64,000 bases of DNA from Rattus norvegicus (lineage: Eukaryota > Chordata > Mammalia > Rodentia > Muridae): contig NC_086028.1 in the NCBI RefSeq assembly GCF_036323735.1, positions 20,802,501 to 20,866,500 on the forward strand. The letters run 5' to 3'. How positions within the stretch are numbered: the stretch's first letter is position 1; each line of letters opens with the position of its first letter. The translations under genes were made by a program, and so were the position numbers. Under the pieces are notes generated by a model that worked only from the letters and a program-made list of their open reading frames with translations, was not told the DNA's origin and made no database searches. Of the stretch, positions 56,490-64,000 are shown in pieces.

Positions 56490-56690
56490 TTTAAAAATGA
56501 TTTATTTTTATTTTATGTGCACTGGTGTTTCTGCCTGCATGTATGTCTTCTGTGTGAGGGTGTCTGTAACCCTAGAAGCAGAGTTACAGACAACTGTGAG
56601 CCACCATGTGGGTGGCTGGGAATTGAACCTGGGCCCTCCGGAAGAGCAGTCAGCTCTCTTAACCATTGAGCAGTCTCTCTGGTTTCCTTT
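56490..56690 (-). repeat. B2/B3 SINE
   Basis: Contains gtgcactggtgtttctgcct, gagccaccatgtgggtggct, gggaattgaacctgggccct and ttgagcagtctctct in reverse. Confidence 0.88.
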
Positions 56691-57653
56691 TCTTTCTTTT
56701 AAAACTAGACAAAGCGAAACAAAAACCTCTTGTTGCTAAGTCTGAATCGGGCTCACAGATTCTTAGACACAGGTACTCAACAACTCTTGGCTGGCGTCAC
56801 AGCCATCGTGGATGCAGACACATCTGCTCTCAGACAGCAGAAGAACTGCGTGTCAGTCTCTAACTGTGTGATGGTGATGCTGGAAACTCCCTAGATCGCT
56901 CCTGAAGAATGAGGTTCACCGCTCCCAGGCTCTGAGTCATCTCTCCCCAGACCCTGAACCAAAGCAATAACACCAAGGGGTCATTAAGGGGCCTTATGAT
57001 TTTTGGGTCTGGGGAGAGGTTAATCTAGGGTAGTGTCCAGAGAGGGACCCAGATGTGAATTTCAAAAATCCAATAACTCTCCAAGCACCACAATAATGAT
57101 AGTAGTCCAACAGTTCTGAACTGGAGGTGTAGATTGTGAACGACAGACAGTGCTTAGTACTAGTGGGGGTCAATTCTTGGGCACAACCTCCCCCACAAAA
57201 CCAAAAACTGTAACAAGACAAGGGCTAGACGGCTCTCAATGGCTAGAACGCACACCAAGCATGTGTGGAGCACCTGGGTTCCCTTCATAGCATCAAAACA
57301 ACAGGTAAATAAATAATAAAAATGAATACTATTAGGCCTCAGGAGGGTCAATCTATTAGAAATGATTGCTCAAGCTGGTGATCAAGCCAGCATCCCTTAG
57401 GAATGTGTGAAACCAGCTCCCCTCTGCTGAAAGGAGTCATTTCCCTTACTTCAGGCAGAAGGGACCTATGGCTACTTGTGGGGTCCATCAGCACATCAAA
57501 GCTCATGCTGGCCTCCAGGCTCCCTCAGTAGCACAAGTATCTGTTCCACATCAGGTCCTTCCTTCCCCACAGCAGCTCCTACTCCTTACAATCCACGTGA
57601 TTTGTCCACCCACCCTCTCTATCTCTAGTTATCCTCTCTCACTATCTCTTACA

Positions 57654-57790
57654 CTCTGTCCGTCCGTCTGTCCATCTACCCATCCACCTACCCAGCTACC
57701 CATTTATCCATCCATCCATCCATCCATCCATCCATCCACCCACCACACCCACCACACCCATTCATCCACCCACCCCCCCATCCCCCATCC
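57654..57790. repeat. (TCCA)n microsatellite
   Basis: TCCATC units with CACCC-rich flanks to the caccccccca end. Confidence 0.93.
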
Positions 57791-59059
57791 CCAACTGTCC
57801 TCATGCTCTCCCGCCATGTCTTAATCTCTGGTTCTTGCTAATTCACTATCTCAATTATTCTCTCTCCTGCTTCTGCCCCTCACCGTGTCCGCTCTGCTTT
57901 CCCTCCTCTCTGCTCTCAACTCTTGCAGATGCTGCTGGATATTTCCCCACCTTCTTATTCACAAAGGTCATGCTGGCAGTTTCTTTACTGTGCCCCCTTG
58001 AGTGCATACAGAAAGTCCCAAATGTTCTTGGGTTCTGGTCCCGGTTCTGACCATGCTGGTGGGGTGACCTCTGCATATAGTTTTGCACACCATCAGTGCC
58101 TTCCTCAACAACATGGGGCACAACACAAACTACTCTCGATGAGACAAAGAGAACGAAACAAGGCAGCTGTTACATCGGAGCTGTGTAGCAAGCAGCAAGC
58201 TTGGGTTAGGGTCATAGAGTCGCTTCCTGGGACTAAAAAGACAACTAACCAGAGAGCCTCTCCCATCCTCCTCCCTGAGCTCTTGATTTGTGCCAGGCTC
58301 TGTTACATCCTAGACAGGGGTTTTCTAGCTCAGTTCTGACAACCACAGACGTTTCAGATGACGCCATCAAAACTTGGAAGGGTTGGTTATTTTCCAAGGT
58401 CCCAGGTACCCGGGGTTTGAACCCTGGCCCACTGCCTCGTGAAGATACATTCCTAACCTTCTCTGCCAGGGTATGTGTTAGAGCAGGTATCTTCTTCCAC
58501 CCTAGACTGGAAGTCTGCTCCTTCTAGTGAAGGACTGTGGGCAACCAGGCTGGAAAGGAGTCTCATCTGGCCAGCTATCAAACTTGGAGGAAAAGGGAGG
58601 GGCGGGGAGGGCTGTCTTTAGGGTTTCATTGTCGGCTCACCAAAGGACGAGAATTTCCAATGCTGCTACACCATGACGACGTGGTAAAATTGTCAGGTTT
58701 GTGGAGGATCTGAGATAATGGGAAGAGTTTGATGTGGAGCTCTTGACGTGTGGGAATGAACAGTCTTAAACTATGCTTCAGAGCTTCTGCAGTTACACAG
58801 ACGCTGGGTTTTAAAAGGTCAAAGATAGGAATGTCTGTGTTCACACTATTGCCCTGAATTGTCTCTGGTGTTCACTGAAAATTACCAAGGAACATAAGGT
58901 ACAACCCCTGGCCTGAATGAAGTTAGTCTCTGGTTTAAAGATATGATTCACATGAATGCATATATAAATCGCACACATAGAAGACATTTTTGTATGCATG
59001 TATAAATATTAAAAAGATATAAAAGCCACGATTATAGGCTGATATTTTACTGAGTAATT

Positions 59060-59220
59060 TGTATTAAGACTCAAGTTTCCTCATCTATACAATGGGGTTA
59101 TAGTAAAAACAAAACAAACATTCCTTTGGAATTACCACAAAGATCAGATGGACACCCTCATGCAGGATCACTTGAAGGTGTTTCCTGGCCCACAGCAAAG
59201 GCTTTACAACTCTTCGTGGC
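59060..59220 (+). repeat. MIR
   Basis: aagactcaagtttcctcatc then tatacaatggggttatagta matches MIR in sense. Confidence 0.7.
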
Positions 59221-59740
59221 CATAATCAACATCACATCAATTAATACAGTATACAGGAAATAAACAGCCGTATTCCTGACTTAGCGGTAAGCCCACTTCT
59301 ATAAATGAAAATGACATCCGTCTACTCAGCGTGTAAACTCTTTCTGCCACCCACAGGGTGCATAATTCTCTAAGAGTGTGTTCACTGCTAAGAGGGACTG
59401 CTATTTCCTTGGTGGGTAAAGTAGCAGCTTACTTTAGGGGCCGTGGGACTAACGGGTTTGTTTTGTCTGTGTCTGACAGTCTAGCAGTCAATTAGCAGAA
59501 CTGAGCGAGCACAGAAATGATTAACACTTGCTTCTAGAACTGAGGAAAGAGCTCCGTGGTTTGAAATAGCTCAGTTTACCTCCACCCTTGGGTGATGGCA
59601 TCTTTGGTAAATGCCAGTGGGAAAAAAATTTAAATAGAACTGTGAGAGAGACGCATCTTGAGAAGGGAGGGGCAGAGAGAGCAGGTAGGGATCCCGGGGT
59701 GCACACTGCCCCACACTCTCCATGGCTGGGGCATACTTAC

Positions 59741-59820
59741 TTCTTCAGGGTCTGAAAGCCACGCTCCTTGAACTGTAGCTCGTGCTGTAGGTGGACCATC
59801 TCTCTCTTCAGTTTGTTCAC
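59741..59820 (-). CDS. Wwc1: Wwc1 exon 5 (residues ~171-197)
   Basis: This 80-nt exon reads VNKLKREMVHLQHELQFKER then GFQTLKK, the last Lys codon being split AA|A with exon 6. The acceptor is ttccag|GTG and the donor is AA|gtaagt, a strong consensus. The charged heptad-like sequence continues the N-terminal coiled coil used for dimerisation or partner binding in WWC proteins. The length is not divisible by three, so skipping this exon alone would shift the frame. Confidence 0.96.
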
Positions 59821-60424
59821 CTGGAAGTCAGAGGACCACACAGAGGAAGGGGTCAGACATGGGATTGGGGCTGTAGGGAACCCAGAAGTCTCTGGAGCTG
59901 CCCATATCTGTTGGGCACAGTAAGTCACAGCACCCTCCCTTCACCCAGTCAGTGTCCCCGAAAGTCCGGCTAGCCAGTCTCTACACCAGGGAAACAGGAA
60001 GTAACCATCAGCTGCCTGGGAGAGTCAGGCCTTCTCACCTCTTAGTTATGGGATCTCTTCTGCATCATGTCCCCTCCTTACCCATTGTGATAAGGGGAGG
60101 ACACTTGGGTCACACTCAGCTGAAAGCTAGTGATAGACGTGAGAGCTCTTTGCATGGAGGTGAGAGGCAACCTGAGGGGCAAGACACATGGCCAAGCGTC
60201 AAAGCCCACTTGCAGACCGAGTTTGGCCTGCAGAGTGCTGGCAAACTTTCAATGAGAGCTTCTGATTGAGATCTGAGAGACTTCATACACTAAGCCTTGA
60301 TGTACAGTTCTTTCCAAAAACACCTGACGTCTAGAAACACGGGGTGGGGGTCGGGGGTGGGGTGCTCGAGTTCCAGTATGGGTGCGGGGTACTAGAGCTG
60401 AAAGACTTAGTGTTCAAAATATCT

Positions 60425-60740
60425 AGTCTGAACAAGCCACTTAGCCGCGGCACCCTAGTTTCCATCTCAGTGAGGTGGGTAACAATACGTATCCCCTAAA
60501 GTCATCAAGAATTAAGAGGATACACAGTGGGCATCAACTAGAAGGTATAAGAGGCCGCAAAACTAAAATTTCTCTTGTGTCCTCGGGCAAGGTTCTTGAT
60601 CTCCGCTTTCTTTAAAGCGCAAAAGAGAACGGCGGTAGCTACTTCCAGGGGTGACCATAGGTGGTGAGATGAAGCACCCAGCCTATGCCTGGTACGAGGC
60701 GAATGACTGTCATGGCAACTGCTAGCACCACTATTGAGAC
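60425..60740 (+). repeat. Two MIR-like fragments
   Basis: 60425-60545 (caagccacttagccgcggca to caagaattaagaggataca) and 60575-60740 (cctcgggcaaggttcttgat to tggtacgaggcgaatgactg). The second ends about 110 bp from exon 4. Confidence 0.55.
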
Positions 60741-60849
60741 AACCACCACCACCATTCCTGTTGTCCCAGGGGCTCCCCTGAGCTCTGGCTGCAGTGGCCT
60801 GGAGGGATGGCTAGTTAGCGGTCAGTGAGGACGCTGTCAAGATCCCTAC

Positions 60850-60926
60850 CCGGGACTTTGCGGTGGCAATTTCAGCTTTCAGGATCTCAGGGTCATACTT
60901 TGAGCTGGAGGAGGATCCCGAGACCA
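60850..60926 (-). CDS. Wwc1: Wwc1 exon 4 (residues ~145-170)
   Basis: This 77-nt exon opens with the last two bases of a split codon, then reads VSGSSSSSKYDPEILKAEI and continues to KSR. The acceptor is ttgcag and the donor is gtaggg. It lies in the first coiled-coil region just after the WW domains. It is the most 5' Wwc1 exon in the window; the upstream exon, expected to end around residue 144, was not found up to base 64000. Numbering assumes an N-terminus of human length. Confidence 0.95.
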
Positions 60927-61976
60927 CTGCAAGGAAGAAAGAAGAGAATCTCAGCTGAGGAAACGCAGCGAGGTTGACTTCCAACCATCTAAATAAACCT
61001 GGAGAGGAAGGACTGAAAAAAAAAAAAAACGTGAACAACTTAGATGTCCCACAAAGGGGATTTATTTAATAAATACAGCCCACAGGTAATGAAGTGATAT
61101 CGTTAGGTGTCAAACTCCAAAGGTTAGTACGTAGGTACAGAAATGATTACCTTGGCTCAGCTCACACTGGACGACAGGACTGCTACTGGATAGTTTTAGC
61201 ATTCCTCAGAAACCTGTGAAAGGGTTAGACCCGCTTCCCTATCTCCCCTTCCTCTGGCTGAGAAGGCACCTGACACTCTGAAGACCTGTACCTATGGTGT
61301 GTGCCAAGCTACTGCCAGCTTCCAGACTCTTCCTTCGTATTCACATGAACTTGCTATGCATCTCAAAGCACATGCTAGCCACCCGGGTTCTCACGAGCCC
61401 ACTACGCTAGTCCCCGAGCTGTTTCAGACCGGAGCTGTTTTACAAGGTTCTCCTCTTCCCTTGTTATTCTTGGTTCTCTAGCAGACAGCCCCGGGCATGT
61501 CTAGTCTGCTGCCTTTTCTGCTCTGAACTCTAACAGATGCTTCTGGATGTTATCCCTCCCTCTCTTATCTATGACAAATAAAAATAAAAAAAAATAAAAA
61601 ATAAAAAAAGCCTTACTGCCAACTCATGGAACGGCCATCTTGGTGGCTTCTTTACCATGGTTTCGTCTCACTTACAAATGTAACTTACACAATTTAAAAC
61701 CACGATGTAGAAAGAAAGCTACAGAATGAAATGAGACCCACTGGTCCGTGTAACCCAGCTGACAAAGAGGCATACAGGAGAGTTAAATGACCAAACGTGC
61801 CGTTGATGAACTGATCTACAGATACGTCGCTAAGAAGATATGAAAAGCTACTTGCTTGGCAAGTGCGAGACCCTTGGTTAGCACTGCTGTCCGGAGGGCG
61901 GGATGATAAATGAAACTAATTTCCACCTTTGTATTTTTTGTCTTTGTCATATTTTCTAACATAAATACCCACTTTT

Positions 61977-62155
61977 TAAAAAAATATTTATCATTTTATG
62001 TATGTTAGTACACTGTCTTCAGACACACCAGAAGAGGACATTGAATCCCATTACAGATGGTCGTGAGCCACCATGTGGTTGCTGGGAATTGAACTCATGA
62101 CCTCTGGAAGAGCAGTCGGTGCTCTTAACCGCTGAGCCATCTCTCCAGCCCCCAG
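61977..62155 (-). repeat. B2 SINE with TSD
   Basis: Complete B2 in reverse, flanked by tacccactttt at 61966-61976 and 62156-62166. Confidence 0.94.
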
Positions 62156-62279
62156 TACCCACTTTTCTAATAAAGATGCTAAAAAGCTAAATTTTTATAT
62201 TAATGTCCATTTGAGAAGAAAACAACAAACCTATAATTATACCACCTTAAAACATCTTCGTCCTAAGTAATCTCCTCAT

Positions 62280-62425
62280 GCTAGCTACAGTTTAGCATCT
62301 TTAATCCCAGCACTTGGGAGACAGAAACAGGCAGAAGACCCCTGTGAGTTTGAAGCCAGCCTGCTCTAAAGAGCAAGTTCCAGGACAGCCAAGGCTGCAC
62401 AGAGAAACCCTGTGTCACCAAACCC
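62280..62425 (+). repeat. B1 SINE
   Basis: tttaatcccagcacttggga, gtttgaagccagcctgctct and cacagagaaaccctgtgtca follow B1. Confidence 0.9.
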
Positions 62426-63700
62426 TTTTTCCTCACTGCCTCTTACAAGTATCTGTCCTTTTGTGGTTTATGAAAGGGAACGCACAGTGTGAGGTACTTC
62501 GAGGAAGAGAAGGAGACAGTGGGAAATTACCACAGACCATAAGCTCCCTAACCAAACCAGAGTCACCGCTGACCTGGCTCTGCGTGTCCCAGGCGTGGTA
62601 ACAGGGAAACGTGTCTGGATAGGAGAATCATCAAGTCCTAAATAAACACTCTTGCCCACTGTTGAACGGTTTTTCTCAGTAGGGAAGTTATTCCTGGAGT
62701 GTCCTGAGTCACACTGTACGGGGCTAGTTCACCTCCCCACCCCATACACTCTTGGTGGTCTGAAGGCCGTGGTAAGAACCAGAGCGAGCGGAGACCAGGC
62801 TTTCTGGTTAATTCTCATCATCTGGCAGCAACGAATTGAGAAGCTGGTGTTCGGATTTCGCTAAAATACTTTAGCGGGGCTTTGAGTCACACACTCAGAG
62901 AGTTAAAGTTTGGGAAATGAGAGAAACTACTCTGTATAGCAAGGGGAAGGTGCCAGTAGGCAGCAGAGCGGTTCAGCAAAGCTCACGGTGGTGACCATGG
63001 CGATGGGGTCTAGATGCTATCTCAAGAGACAAGCAGGGCTGGGGAGGGCTGCCCGGCCTTTGGTGCGCAGGGGGTGTCATCACCTCCTGCCTTCTAGTTC
63101 TTCTATTCTTCTGTGGGCTTGGTGTGTGTGTGTGTTGGGGGGGGGGCTCTGGGAGGGACATGGCTGGATACCGAGCTAGAATTTGGCTTACGCGTATCCT
63201 CCAAAGAGGTAACTTCCCAGCATTTTAAAGTGGTTCGCGCCATCTGTTATCTGCGTTGGATGGTAAGAACAGGCTGAAGAGCCTAGAGGAGCTGTCAGTG
63301 TGGAAATAAGATGGAGATATATGCAGAAGGGTCATCGGAGGGGCTGCCTGTTCTAAGCATCACGTTCTCCCAACCCCCACTGACCAGGAAGCTGGGGTAC
63401 CGGGCACAGCGCTACACTACGGGAGAGACATTAAGGAGACAGTAACAGTCTGAAGACCTGTCAGAAGTGGCAGTTCCTGACCCCCGGACTGGGGGAAGGT
63501 GATGCTGGGGGTAGTAAGTCCTTGTGAAATGCATTAGCATTCCTCGGACATGCTCAGAAATTCTGGAAGCAAAGGAAGCCAAAAGAGAACATATTCCTAC
63601 CAACGGTACTGTCAAAGACTGGAATTCTTACTCGTTGGAGAATTCTTATGAAATGCACAATTTATACACAAAGCTGTTGAAATGGAGTACAGCCTGGTGA

Positions 63701-63702
<2 letters not shown>

Positions 63703-63761
<59 letters not shown>

Positions 63762-63925
63762 GAGACCTCCAAGAGCCAGGTATGGTAAAACATCTATAAT
63801 CCCAGCATTCAGGAGGCTGAGAGTTCAGGGAGATGTAGAGTGTGTGTGTGTGCGCGTGCATATATAGCACAATGCAGTTTTTTAAGTTAATACACACACA
63901 CATACACACACACACACACACACTA
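63703..63925. repeat. (TC)n, B1 fragment and (CA)n cluster
   Basis: 28 TC units (63703-63758), a B1-like stub with ataatcccagcattcaggag, a short TG run and a CA run (63893-63922). Confidence 0.85.
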
Positions 63926-64000
63926 TATGGCACATGTATACAGTTGAACAGGTTTTCACAAAGCAACACAGTCAAGTGATTAGAGGTCAGGACACGGAGA

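Larger units (their letters stand above)
53745..59740 (-). other. Wwc1: Wwc1 intron 5
   Basis: A 6-kb intron. Outside the listed B1, TG tract, B2/B3, TCCA and MIR copies, the stretches 54370-55545, 56690-57650 and 57795-59055 show no exon, RNA gene or recognisable transposon. Confidence 0.8.
1675..60926 (-). other. Wwc1: Wwc1 (KIBRA) gene, 3' portion: exons 4-23 by inference
   Basis: Twenty minus-strand exons with GT/AG borders join in frame into one KIBRA-like protein of 963 complete codons, ending in ADDV. Recognition comes from several KIBRA-specific blocks: the coiled-coil segments, the Ser-rich region, the C2 domain, the Glu-rich stretch and the PDZ-ligand tail. KIBRA is a cytoplasmic scaffold. 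Family knowledge: its WW domains bind PPxY proteins, it activates LATS1/2 with NF2 in Hippo signalling, it binds aPKC/PKM-zeta, and it affects synaptic plasticity. The 5' exons for the start codon and both WW domains are absent because the window ends. Exon numbers 4-23 assume the human 23-exon structure. Confidence 0.97.
60927..64000 (-). other. Wwc1: Wwc1 intron 3 (3' part)
   Basis: No further Wwc1 exon is visible here; a search by eye for the expected WEHKLGSQV-type exon failed. Apart from the B2, B1 and microsatellite copies listed, 61050-61960 and 62430-63700 are unique intronic sequence with an A-rich run at 61575-61610. Nothing else was recognised. Confidence 0.8.

Noticed and set aside
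60927..64000. Possible WW-domain exons of Wwc1
   Set aside because: No sequence matching the expected upstream exon or WW signature was found; these exons must lie beyond the window.

Overview
This is a mammalian, almost certainly rat (Rattus norvegicus), genomic window. The rat call rests on eleven near-consensus ID SINEs (BC1/tRNA-Ala derived), most with intact target-site duplications, plus rodent B1, B2, B3 and B4 SINEs and long microsatellites. No prokaryotic gene, CRISPR array, or intact mobile-element or viral coding gene was found.

One protein-coding gene explains the conserved coding sequence: Wwc1 (KIBRA), on the minus strand. Twenty exons are visible, from 60926 down to the stop codon at 2551-2553, followed by a 3' UTR ending near an AATAAA at 1691-1696. 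The exon phases join without a break: 2894 coding nt give the last two bases of one codon, 963 codons and a stop. Assuming 145 residues upstream as in human KIBRA, these are residues 146-1108. The first visible exon is then exon 4 of 23 (human numbering). The exons for the start codon and both WW domains lie beyond base 64000.

Layout from high to low coordinates, the direction of transcription: coiled-coil exons 4-10 (60926-39776); the large Ser-rich exon 11 (38454-37916); the linker and C2-domain exons 12-16 (33204-24082); the Glu-rich exon 18 (15144-15015); phosphosite and aPKC-binding exons 19-21 (13878-4781); the C-terminal exons 22-23 ending in the PDZ ligand ADDV; the 3' UTR, which contains an ID element; then about 1.7 kb of SINE-rich downstream DNA. 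KIBRA is a cytoplasmic scaffold that joins Hippo-pathway proteins (LATS1/2, NF2), aPKC/PKM-zeta and synaptic partners.

The introns hold old MIR and L1M fragments, a hAT-like (URR1-type) fragment, many B1/B2/B3/B4 copies, three purine/pyrimidine tracts over 100 bp (one of 305 bp with about 22 GAA units in the transcript sense), Z-DNA-prone GC/GT runs, and two CpG-dense unique blocks (17592-17971 and 52729-53285) that could be intragenic regulatory elements. I found no convincing new multi-gene system. The best leads are the sense-oriented ID in the 3' UTR of a memory-linked gene, the CpG-dense intronic blocks, the intronic GAA/GGA tract and the lineage-specific splice and protein differences.
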